From Paraburkholderia youngii (GTDB lineage: Bacteria; Pseudomonadota; Gammaproteobacteria; Burkholderiales; Burkholderiaceae): a DNA stretch of 64,000 bases. Positions within the stretch are counted from its first letter, which is position 1, and each line of letters begins with the position of its first letter. The notes under the pieces were generated by a model. It worked only from the letters and a program-made list of their open reading frames with translations, was not told the origin of the DNA and did not search any database. The position numbers and the translations under genes are program-made. Location: the NCBI RefSeq assembly GCF_013366925.1, contig NZ_JAALDK010000001.1, forward strand, positions 2,425,089-2,489,088, written 5' to 3'. This document shows, in pieces, positions 36,165 through 44,457 of the stretch.

Positions 36165-38399
36165 ATGTCTTCTCCGCTGTCGCCCGCAGTCATCGATGCA
36201 TTACGTGCCCGCACACCCGGTGTTCTCAGTACCACGCATTTCAATCATGCGGGCGCGTCGCTGCCGTCGGCCGCCACGCTCGAAGCGATTCACGCGCATC
36301 TGTTGCGCGAAGCGTCGATGGGACCCATGGAAGCGGGCGCGGCTGCTAGCGAACAAACCGAGCGGGCCCGCACGCTCGCCGCGCGACTGCTGAACGCTCA
36401 GCCTGCCGAGATCGCGCTGACGACCGGCAACTCGCCGGGCTGGGGCGCAGCTTTCGCGGCGTTGGGTCCGTGGCGCGAGGGGCAACGCATCCTCGTTGCG
36501 CGGCACGAATGGGGCGGCAATCTCGCGACGATGCGTCTTCTGGCGCAGCGCGCGGGTGCATCGATAGAGACGATTCCTTCCGATGCCAGCGGCAGGGTCG
36601 ATCCTGGCGCACTCGAAGCGATGCTCGACGACAGGGTCCGACTGATTGCACTCACGTGGCTACCGGCCAATGGCGGACTGATCAATCCGGCTGCCGCGGT
36701 TGGGCAGATAGCGCGCCGTCACGGCATTCCGTATTTCATCGATGCGGCGCAGGCCATCGGACAACTGCCGATCGACGTCGTCGAACTCGGCTGCGAGGTG
36801 CTGGCGGGCGTGGGCCGCAAGGCACTGCGCGGACCGCGCGGCACCGGGCTGTTATTCGTGCGGCGGAATTTTCTGCCCCGCTTGATGCCAGCCTTCGTCG
36901 ACACCTATTCCGCGCCGCTCGACGCCAACTGCGAGCCGGTACTGCGCGGCGATGCCGCGCGTCTCGAATCATCGGAAGCGTCGATTGCACTGCATTGCGG
37001 ATTGGCGAATGCATTGGACGAAGCGCTGGAAATCGGCATCGACAATATCCGCGCGCAGATCGATCGGACCGCGCAGCTATTGCGCGAGCGGTTGGCCGCG
37101 ATGCCGGGCGTGTCCGTACTCGACCAGGGTGTCGAACGATCCGGTCTGGTGTCGTTCAACGTCGCCGGACTCGACGCCATGTCGGTGCGACGCGCATTGG
37201 CGGCACACGGCATCACGATCGGCTCGAATGGCGTCGCATATACACCGTTCGATATGACGATCAGAGGCCTGACGCAGATCGCGCGCGCATCGGTCAGCTA
37301 TCTAACCACTGACGCCGACGTTGATAAATTGCTGGCTGGAATACGGCGTCTCGTTCAACTCTCTCGCCCGCCCACGACCATGAACTCCGCCTTATCGCAC
37401 CGCCTCGATTTATCAAGGTTTCCGCGCCAAGCGCTTCTCGAAGGCCCGACGCCAATTCAGCACCTCACGCGTCTGAGCGCTCGCCTCGGCGGCGCGGACA
37501 TCTACGTCAAAAGAGAAGATCTGACGGGATTGGGTGGCGGCGGCAACAAGCTGCGCAAGCTCGAATTCCTGATTGGCGAAGCGCTCGCGCGTGGCGCGGA
37601 CACCATCATTACCGTCGGCGCACGTCAATCGAACCATGCGCGCCTAACGGCGGCCGCGGCGGCTCGCGTCGGACTTCAATGCGAACTGGTGCTGACGAGA
37701 ACCGTGCCCCGTTCCGATCACGACTACATGGAGAACGGCAACGTGCTGCTCGATGCGCTATTCGATGCTCGCGTGCACGATCTTCCCGGCGCGGCCAACG
37801 CACTGCAATTCGCCGAAGAACGCGCGAACGAGTTGCGGGCGCAGGGCCGTAACGTGTATGTGTGTCCGTTGGGCGGTTCGAGTCCGGCCGGTTGCCTCGG
37901 CTATGCGGACTGCGCCGCTGAAATCGTCGCGCAATCGCAGGCGCAAAACGTGGCTTTCGATCGCATCGTGGTGCCGAACGGAAGCGGCGGCATGCATGCG
38001 GGACTGGTTGCGGGTTTGGTTGCGCTGGGCCTGGATCCGTCACGTATTGCGGCATTCACGGTGTATGGGAATGCCGGGCATGCGCGCACGGTTACTTTGG
38101 ATAAAGCGAATCAGACGGTTCGACTGATCGACCCAAGCCTAAGCGTGAATGATGACGCGATCTCGATCGACGAGGCGCAGCTTGGACCCGGCTACGGCAT
38201 TCCGACCGATAACATGCGCGCTGCCGTTCGGCTGATGGCATCGACGGAAGGTCTGCTGCTCGATCCCGTGTATAGCGGCAAAGCTTTTGCCGGGCTCGTA
38301 GAAAACGTGACTACCGGCAAGTATCCGGCCGGACAGAAAATTCTATTCGTGATGAGCGGCGGACTTCCGGGGCTATTTGCCTATCGGAACGAGTTCTGA
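36165..38399 (+). CDS. Fusion of a class V aminotransferase-fold enzyme and D-cysteine desulfhydrase-type enzyme
   Basis: 744 residues; GGAG 6 bases before ATG 36165. Residues 1-395 are a fold-type I PLP protein of the NifS/EgtE-like class V group (THFNHAGASLPSAATLEAIH; PYFIDAAQAIGQ; likely PLP lysine in GRKALRGPRGTGLLFVRR). Residues 406-744 are a fold-type II PLP protein of the D-cysteine desulfhydrase/ACC deaminase family (EGPTPIQHLTRLS; PLP lysine in GGGGNKLRKLEF; GARQSNHARLTAA; NGSGGMHAGLVAG). Residue 406 is a Met (37380) matching the usual start of the second family, but no ribosome binding site precedes it, so this is one polypeptide. The two halves are normally separate proteins. Confidence 0.9.
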   Translation: MSSPLSPAVIDALRARTPGVLSTTHFNHAGASLPSAATLEAIHAHLLREASMGPMEAGAAASEQTERARTLAARLLNAQPAEIALTTGNSPGWGAAFAALGPWREGQRILVARHEWGGNLATMRLLAQRAGASIETIPSDASGRVDPGALEAMLDDRVRLIALTWLPANGGLINPAAAVGQIARRHGIPYFIDAAQAIGQLPIDVVELGCEVLAGVGRKALRGPRGTGLLFVRRNFLPRLMPAFVDTYSAPLDANCEPVLRGDAARLESSEASIALHCGLANALDEALEIGIDNIRAQIDRTAQLLRERLAAMPGVSVLDQGVERSGLVSFNVAGLDAMSVRRALAAHGITIGSNGVAYTPFDMTIRGLTQIARASVSYLTTDADVDKLLAGIRRLVQLSRPPTTMNSALSHRLDLSRFPRQALLEGPTPIQHLTRLSARLGGADIYVKREDLTGLGGGGNKLRKLEFLIGEALARGADTIITVGARQSNHARLTAAAAARVGLQCELVLTRTVPRSDHDYMENGNVLLDALFDARVHDLPGAANALQFAEERANELRAQGRNVYVCPLGGSSPAGCLGYADCAAEIVAQSQAQNVAFDRIVVPNGSGGMHAGLVAGLVALGLDPSRIAAFTVYGNAGHARTVTLDKANQTVRLIDPSLSVNDDAISIDEAQLGPGYGIPTDNMRAAVRLMASTEGLLLDPVYSGKAFAGLVENVTTGKYPAGQKILFVMSGGLPGLFAYRNEF

Positions 38400-39194
38400 G
38401 CGATGAAGCGCCACGAAAGTGAATCGCAGAAGAAGCGGAGACAACGCGATGGTCTGATACGGGCCGGCGTTGTCTGAAGAAAGCGCGAAGCGCTTGAAGA
38501 TTCGAATCGACGATTCGAAATGGTGCCCAGGGCGGGATTTGAAAAATGCCCGGAATCGGCTTTCCGGCAAGGGTCTGTTGATTTTTCAGGAGTGACATAC
38601 CACCCGATATACCAACAGAAACGGCATGTTGATCGAGGTATCCGCTATGAGCTAGCGTTGACAAAAATTCGGCAGGATGACCGGGACCTCCCCATCAACA
38701 GGCAACAAATCACACAGACTTTTCTACAACCGCGAGGAAAGCCTGGCCAGGTTCGACTCCTCCGCCGCCCGGCCACCGTAAATCCGACTTGCCAACTCAC
38801 ACTTCGCGGCTGCGCATAGTGGCCAGTCTCTAACCCACGTCAGCCGTATCTGCCAACCGTTGCCAAGAGACGCCCGACATGGTTTGCTGCAGGCAGCAGG
38901 GTCCAACAACCGCCCGGAAAGCCGCGCCAGGTTTGACTCCCGCTTTCCCAGCCCGCCGCCTACCCATTATCCTACCCATACACCACCCGCCGCAAACCCA
39001 GCGTTGGGCCTGACAGGGGTCCCATAGCGCCGCCGATACCGTCAGTGATACCGGCATTTCCTCCCGGCACTCAACGGCTTTAGGTGGATCGCGTCGGAAG
39101 ACGAGGGCGCTCGTTGCTGGCGATTCGATCCAGTTAATAGCCAGTCGGCTTTCACGGGCTCCCTCCACCATCTGCCGCGAAATCAAACGCAACA
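38400..39194. other. Region with no intact gene; tRNA-like fragment and direct repeats
   Basis: Holds a tRNA-3'-end-like sequence (38521-38551) and a 35-bp imperfect direct repeat (38726-38760 and 38906-38940, 30 of 35 identical, exactly 180 bp apart) containing GGTTCGACTCC-like T-arm sequence. No open frame with a start signal. It marks the left side of the decayed accessory region. Confidence 0.5.
38521..38551 (-). other. tRNA 3'-end-like fragment (possible attachment-site relic)
   Basis: The minus strand ends TCAAATCCCGCCCTGGGCA then CCA, like the 3' T-loop, acceptor arm and CCA of a tRNA, but no 5' half or anticodon arm can be folded. Integrases often leave such a duplicated 3' end when an element inserts into a tRNA gene. 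No integrase gene is in the window. Confidence 0.4.
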
Positions 39195-39934
39195 GTGGAC
39201 CGGACGGCTATCGGGCAAGCCGTGCCGACCAGCTTGCCTAGGATCGGGCGCAACGGCCCAAACTCTGCAAACTGGTTGAACACCGGATGTTGGCACGCAT
39301 CGTGGCAGACAAACTCCAGCTGGAATCGTCACCCCAGCAGATCGCCGGATGGCTCAGGCGGGCATACCCGGGCAACGAGGATTTCCACGTGTCACACGAG
39401 ACCATCTATCGCAGTCTCTTCATCCAGGCACGCGGTGCCCTGAAGAAGGAACTGCTGGACCATTTGCGGCGCACCCGGGCCATGCGCCGTTCGCGCCATC
39501 ACACACAGAAGACGGATGATCACGGCAGGATTCGCGACACGGTATCGATCAGCGAACGTCCAGCGACAGTTGAAGACCGCGCGGTACCGGGACACTGGGA
39601 AGGCGATCTGCTGTGCGGCAGCGCGAACAGCCAGATTGCGACGCTCGTCGAGCGCCAGACACGCTACGTGATGCTGGTGAAGATAGCCAGCAAGGACAGC
39701 GAGACGGTCATCAATGCACTCCTCAGGCATGCCTGCAAGTTGCCACAGGAACTTTATAAATCGCTAACATGGGATCGTGGAACGGAGATGGCCAACCACA
39801 GACGTTTCACCGTTGCCACAGACATTGCCGTCTACTTCTGCGACCCGCAACATCCCTGGTAGCGTGGGTCGAATGAGAACACCAATGGACTATTGAGGCA
39901 GTACATCCCGAAAGGTACCGATCTGTCAGTGCAT
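39195..39934 (+). pseudogene. IS30-family transposase remnant
   Basis: The frame from 39287 reads LQLESSPQQIAGWLRRAYPG, SHETIYRSLFIQARGALKKE, VPGHWEGDLLCGSANSQIAT, WDRGTEMANHRRF, CDPQHPW, then an amber TAG (39860-39862) where IS30 proteins have Q, and GSNENTNGLLRQYIPKGTDL continues in frame. The N-terminus is missing, and the C-terminus is lost at a junction with IS3-family sequence. Confidence 0.85.
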
Positions 39935-40060
39935 TCACTACTATAACCACGAGCGTATCAAGCTCGAACTCAATGGGCTGAGTCCCGTGCAATAAAGGAC
40001 CCAGCTTCTGGCGGCCCAGAAACTTACCGTCCAACTTGGTGGGGTGCAGTTCATGGCGAG
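39933..40060 (+). pseudogene. IS3-family orfB tail fragment
   Basis: IHYYNHERIKLELNGLSPVQ followed by a stop codon (39993) and RTQLLAA in frame matches the C-terminus of IS3/IS150-type OrfB, with the Tyr codon changed to TAA. The following bases resemble the right end of such elements. The rest of the element is absent. Confidence 0.75.
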
Positions 40061-40555
40061 CCCGTTTTTTAGTGGGCGACACGTCGACGGCCGTGTGTCG
40101 GACAACCCTCGCGTCAGTCGCGGAACATCGAACGGCTCTATTCCGATGGTTGACGATCGCAGGCCCAAGGCACGCCAAATGGGCTCAAGGTAGACGTCAG
40201 GACATCCGGGGTGCTGTCGCTCTGTCAGGTAATCCACTAAGTTTTTATTACTTTGGCGGATTTTTGGCGAATCAGGCGTCCGTTCGAAGCTAGGCGATAT
40301 GTTTCAGTGGCCGGTTTCACCCGTGACAGTCACATATGACAGGAATTCGCACACATGTTCCCGATAAAGAATGTGTTATGCGCGGAGGCCAATGCCGAAA
40401 TTGTATCCATGCGTGTATCGCGTTTCTTCTTGTAAGACTTGGGCCTCAAACACGGTCTGGGCGGAACTGCGCCGGAAGCGTCTTTGTCCACCGGCCTATC
40501 GGCCTTTGAAGGTTGGAGCCTTTGAAGGTCGGAATCAACGCGAAGGAGATCATCG
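40061..40555. other. Intergenic region before the acyltransferase
   Basis: No gene recognised. A 16-bp tandem duplication (CCTTTGAAGGTYGGAR) occurs at about 40503-40534, just before the AAGGAG ribosome binding site of the next gene. Confidence 0.4.
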
Positions 40556-41755
40556 ATGCAGAAGGGACGTGTTGCCGCGCTCGATGCAGGCCGGGCGCTT
40601 GCGATCGTCGGGGTCGTTGCAGTACACCTGTCGTTTCAGTTTCCCAATTTGCCGGGAGGCGTAACACTGCTTGCGCAAATGGGCCAGTACGGCGTGCAGC
40701 TTTTCTTCGTGATCAGCGCGATCACGATCTTCATGACGCTCGAAATGGATCACGAGCGTTGCGCGGGCGCGGGTCACGTCACGCTGCGCTTCTATATCAA
40801 GCGCTTCTTTCGTATCGCGCCCTTGTATTACGCGGCGATCGCGGTCTATGGCCTCATCAGCTACGGCGCGATGCGCTCAGGCATCGAGCGTGCATGGATT
40901 CTGGGCGCGCATGGCCCGATGGACGTATTGCTCAACATGGTCTTCCTTCATGCGCTGTCGCCGACCGCGATCAACAACGTCGTGCCGGGCGGCTGGTCGA
41001 TCGGTGTGGAGATGCTTTTCTATCTGATCGCGCCGTTGCTGTTCTTTCTGGCGATGAACCGCACGCGCCTGTTGCTGGCCACCATCCTGATGCTGGGCCT
41101 GTCGCTCGCGGTACTGTCGATGAGCGATTGCAACGGCACGCTCGAATGCAATGTGGCCAACAATACGTTCAGCTACTTCTGGCCGCCGGTACAGGGGCCG
41201 TGCTTCATCGTCGGCATGTGGGCGTGGTACGCGTTCCGCTCGCATTTGCTCGGCGCATCCGATCTGACCGGGCGCGTGTCGTGGCTCTATCTGTTGCTTG
41301 CGTTGGGCTTCGCGCTCGTCACGGCCGCGCTCGGTGTATGGCTCGACAAGGCAAATGCGCTCGCGCCTGTATTCGCCGCGTGCAGTGCGGTGGCGTTCCT
41401 GCTGTTCGTGTGCTCGCGCCATGCCCGCAAGGAACGCGAGAGAGGGCATGCGGCGCCGAGCATGCCCTTGGTTCGACGCTGCGCCGCGGCCCTCGGGCGC
41501 GAAAGTTATGGCATTTATCTCTGGCACTTCATCTGCGTCTATATGACCTTTCATTTCTTCGACGGACTGTTCGGCGAGGAGAGCGGCGAGACGTCGCTCA
41601 TGCTTTTCGGGGCGACGCTGATTGCAGTGCTGTTCGTGTCCTACGGTCTGTCGCGCGTGTCGGACCGGCTGATTCAGGGGCGCGCCACGCGCCTGTCGAA
41701 GCGCCTGCTCGCCACGGTCGACCGGCGCTTTCATTTGACGACCGAGCGCCTATGA
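40556..41755 (+). CDS. Acyltransferase 3 (OafA/YrhL type) membrane protein
   Basis: 399 residues with AAGGAG 7 bases before ATG 40556. About ten membrane helices. The family motifs are ALDAGRALAIVGVVAVHLSF (catalytic His region), QLFFVISAITIF, KRFFRIAPLYY and later WSIGVEMLFYL. Such enzymes O-acylate extracellular polysaccharide or lipid sugars at the inner membrane. It is an intact gene inside a decayed region, likely brought in by transfer. Confidence 0.9.
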   Translation: MQKGRVAALDAGRALAIVGVVAVHLSFQFPNLPGGVTLLAQMGQYGVQLFFVISAITIFMTLEMDHERCAGAGHVTLRFYIKRFFRIAPLYYAAIAVYGLISYGAMRSGIERAWILGAHGPMDVLLNMVFLHALSPTAINNVVPGGWSIGVEMLFYLIAPLLFFLAMNRTRLLLATILMLGLSLAVLSMSDCNGTLECNVANNTFSYFWPPVQGPCFIVGMWAWYAFRSHLLGASDLTGRVSWLYLLLALGFALVTAALGVWLDKANALAPVFAACSAVAFLLFVCSRHARKERERGHAAPSMPLVRRCAAALGRESYGIYLWHFICVYMTFHFFDGLFGEESGETSLMLFGATLIAVLFVSYGLSRVSDRLIQGRATRLSKRLLATVDRRFHLTTERL

Positions 41756-42095
41756 AAGCGCCCGGCTTCGATTCATCTCCGCGGGCACGGGCCGCTGAAT
41801 CGAAGCCGGCCCGCGCGTGAGATAAAGCACGATGCTCGCGGCAAGCGTGATCGCTTCAGTGACGGCCACAGTCATTCAGATGCCACGCGGGCGAGCCATT
41901 CGGTCAGCAGCCAGAGCATCGTCAGCAGCAACCGCCAGCTGCGCGCAGCAGCGCGACGATCATCGATGCAAGCGGCGCCTCGATGGCCGTCTGATATCCA
42001 CTCACGGCGACATACTGTGTTCGCTGGGCAATATGGGAAAGTGCGGCTAGCCATGCCAACTCAGCTACCGGACAGGTCACGCAACAAAGCCTCTG
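41756..42095. other. Intergenic region with a strong dyad
   Basis: Perfect 14-bp arms CCGGCTTCGATTCA (41762-41775) and TGAATCGAAGCCGG (41796-41809) start 6 bases after the acyltransferase stop and may end its transcript, though no T-run follows. On the minus strand short hydrophobic frames (such as LLLTMLWLLTEWLARVAS) suggest the tail of a lost membrane protein, not identified. Confidence 0.45.
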
Positions 42096-42490
42096 TTACG
42101 CTGAATGTTGTGCGAAAGGATTGATGGGCTGAACCTTCTCGCGATTTTTAACACGGTCGAGCATCTGACACGTGTCCCAGTCAGCGACCAGCGCTTCGAA
42201 CCCGCGCACGACGTTCGACTCCATAGCTTGCAGACCGGCGTCTCCCTGAAAGTTCGAGCTAAAGGCAGAGTGAAACCGGTACTGGAAGTATCCAGAGACC
42301 TCCTGGATGCGCTGTGGTGTGCCCGAGTCGATGTACATTACCGACTCGGAAGAGAACGGGTCGTAGTAAATCACGTTGGGATAGTCAGTCTTGACTGCGA
42401 CGCACGGTGTCTCGCTGACAAGGAGTGACCCGACTAGTTGGATGGAGCCCTTCATTCCTCTCGGGGTCTTGAAGACCCAGATACGCTTAG

Positions 42491-43842
42491 CAGGCTGTTG
42501 AATTTGGATCCCGTGTAAACGGGGTTTGAAGGACGGGCGTTATGGATATCGTGTTCATGATCTTTGGCAGCGGATGCGATGCGCGGAATGGACGAGATGC
42601 AGGAACCCCTGTTCACGACGGTCAAGCTCGAGGACTTCGTCCCGGCAGATCACCCGTTGCGACCGATCCGGTTGCTGGTGAATGATGCGTTGAAACGGCT
42701 CAACGGGCTGTTCAGCGTCATCTACGCGGACACCGGTCGTGCCTCGATTGCGCCTGAGAAGCTGATGCGGGCGCTGCTGTTGCAGGTGTTCTACTCCGTA
42801 CGCAGCGAGCGCATGCTGATGGAGCAGATGCGCTACAACCTGCTGTTCCGCTGGTTTGTCGGGCTGGCGATTGAGGACGCCGTGTGGGACCACTCGGTGT
42901 TCTCGAAGAACCGCGACCGGCTTCTGGAGCATGAAGTCGTGGAAGCGTTCTTCACCGAAGTCATGAGCCTGGCGGACAAGCGGGGCTTGCTGTCGAGAGA
43001 GCATTTCTCGGTGGACGGCACGCTGATTCAGGCGTGGGCCAGTCACAAAAGCTTCCGCCGCAAGGACGGCCCGGACGATGGTCCGCCAGCCGGCGGTGGC
43101 CGCAACGCCGACACCGACTGGAAAGGCGAGCGACGTAGCAATGCCACGCACGAGTCGACTACTGATCCGGAGGCGCGATTGTTCAAGAAGAGCCACAAGA
43201 GCCCGGCCATCCTGTGCTACCACGGGCACATCCTGATGGAGAATCGCTCGGGGCTGGTGGTCGGCGCCGTGGTTAGTCACGCAGATGGTTTTGCCGAGCG
43301 GGCCAGCGCATTGCAATTGCTCGATTGCGTGCCAGGTACTCATGCGAAGACAGTTGGCGCCGACAAGGCGTATGACACCCGTGACTTCGTGAACGATTGC
43401 CGCGCTCGCAACGTGACACCGCATGTCGCGCGCAACGATGAGCGTTGGGGCGGCAGCGCCATCGACGGTCGCACTTCGCGGCATGCGGGCTACCGGACTA
43501 GCCAGATCATCCGCAAACGAATCGAAGAGCATTTCGGCTGGGGCAAAACCATCGGGCGGATCCGGCAGACGGTCTATCGCGGCCTCAAGCGCGTCGACCA
43601 GCACTTCAAGCTGACGATGGTTGCGAGCAATCTGACCCGCATGGCCCGAATGCCAGGGATGGTGCCGCGAGGAGCGACGCGATGAGCCGCCAATGCGCGA
43701 AGACTGCGCGCCAGACGAGCCGCATGCGTGCGCCTGCCCCGCGCAGATCGCGCGGTGAACCGTTAATTCAGCGCAATATCGCACGCGCAAGTCTCCTGAA
43801 CATAGCTTCGGTCGTCATGACGGGGCGCTTTTCAACAGCCTG
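42491..43842 (+). mobile_element. IS5-family insertion sequence, copy 2
   Basis: 1352 bp, same ends (CAGGCTGTTGAA / TTCAACAGCCTG) and flanks (TTAG at 42487-42490 and 43843-43846) as copy 1, and apparently identical throughout. It interrupts the gene at 42096-43955. The two copies are in the same orientation, about 26.8 kb apart. Confidence 0.95.
42579..43685 (+). CDS. IS5-family transposase (copy 2)
   Basis: Same 368-residue product as copy 1, with DDE residues in FSVDGTLIQAW, GADKAYDTRDF and RKRIEEHFGWGK. Perfect identity suggests recent transposition. Confidence 0.93.
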   Translation: MRGMDEMQEPLFTTVKLEDFVPADHPLRPIRLLVNDALKRLNGLFSVIYADTGRASIAPEKLMRALLLQVFYSVRSERMLMEQMRYNLLFRWFVGLAIEDAVWDHSVFSKNRDRLLEHEVVEAFFTEVMSLADKRGLLSREHFSVDGTLIQAWASHKSFRRKDGPDDGPPAGGGRNADTDWKGERRSNATHESTTDPEARLFKKSHKSPAILCYHGHILMENRSGLVVGAVVSHADGFAERASALQLLDCVPGTHAKTVGADKAYDTRDFVNDCRARNVTPHVARNDERWGGSAIDGRTSRHAGYRTSQIIRKRIEEHFGWGKTIGRIRQTVYRGLKRVDQHFKLTMVASNLTRMARMPGMVPRGATR

Positions 43843-44039
43843 TTAGGCAATCGCTGTGTCAGCTCCAGGATTTTTGTATTGTTCGAGCCGAAATACCCGA
43901 CCGGTCCTTCCTTCAGATTTTGCTCGAGTTTCTGCCAATAGTAAAAAATGTCCATGGAGTGTCTGAGTGGCGAGTTCATTGAAGTTTTTGCAGCTCTCAT
44001 TTTACTAAACCAGCCTGGAGACGCGATTTGGAGACAGAT

Positions 44040-44248
44040 GTTTCCAGTGCGGCGCGGGCATTCCCGGGGGAAGACCTTGCCGCATGTCTCGAAGTCTCGA
44101 AATCGATGTCGGCGCGCCGCTGCTACTGACGCGGCGGGCGACGCGGCTGGACGACGATCGTGTCTGCGAGGCGACTGTCTTTCGCATCCGGCCAGAGCGG
44201 CATGAATTCGTCGTGACGAGCGGGGTCGAGGGAAAGCTCGCAAGTTGA
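44040..44248 (+). pseudogene. GntR/HutC-family regulator C-terminal (UTRA) remnant
   Basis: Two frames together read like the end of a UTRA domain: AFPGEDLAACLEVS in one, then EIDVGAPLLLTRRATRLDDD and RVCEATVFRIRPERHEFVVT in the other up to TGA 44248. A frameshift near 44095 and loss of the N-terminus mark it as a relic. Confidence 0.5.
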
Positions 44249-44309
44249 ACCGGCTAGACCCGGTCAAAAATTGTCATTCGCCCCTACTGCCGAACAGACG
44301 TTCAGACGG

Positions 44310-44423
44310 TTTGCGCTGCAACGACCGGATGGCGCTCGATGATCACGACTTCCTGGCCATCCTTCTGCACCTGATACGCGGCTGTCACACCGACCAGCCG
44401 CCACCGAGCACGATAACTTTCAT
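44310..44423 (-). pseudogene. dadA-like (D-amino acid dehydrogenase) 5' remnant
   Basis: MKVIVLGGGW, a frameshift, then VTAAYQVQKDGQEVVIIERH and PVVAAQT is the N-terminal FAD-binding Rossmann motif of DadA-type oxidoreductases. The rest of the gene is absent. It lies 34 bases after the EF-G-like gene stop. Confidence 0.65.
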
Positions 44424-44457
44424 GATGTCCCTCAGATGCCACAGGACAGCCGGCCAT

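Larger units (their letters stand above)
42096..43955 (-). pseudogene. Unknown gene interrupted by IS copy 2
   Basis: Removing the IS and one TTAG copy restores a continuous frame of about 167 codons: MDIFYYWQKLEQNLKEGPVG (from 43955), YFGSNNTKILELTQRLPK, RIWVFKTPRGMKGSIQLVGS, VKTDYPNVIYYDPFSSESVM, to NPFAQHSA and stop at 42096. The junction codon AAG is rebuilt from CCT-AA|G, proving the insertion point. No family recognised; the true start could be a little upstream (another ATG at 43979). The gene is now split into 5' (43847-43955) and 3' (42096-42486) parts. Confidence 0.8.

Noticed and set aside
38521..38551. Functional tRNA gene
   Set aside because: Only the 3' third is present; no D-arm or anticodon arm can be formed.
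14319..43846. Composite transposon bounded by the two IS5-family copies
   Set aside because: Not proven: each copy has its own matching TTAG flanks, copy 1 splits an operon and copy 2 splits a gene that rebuilds exactly, which favours two simple insertions.
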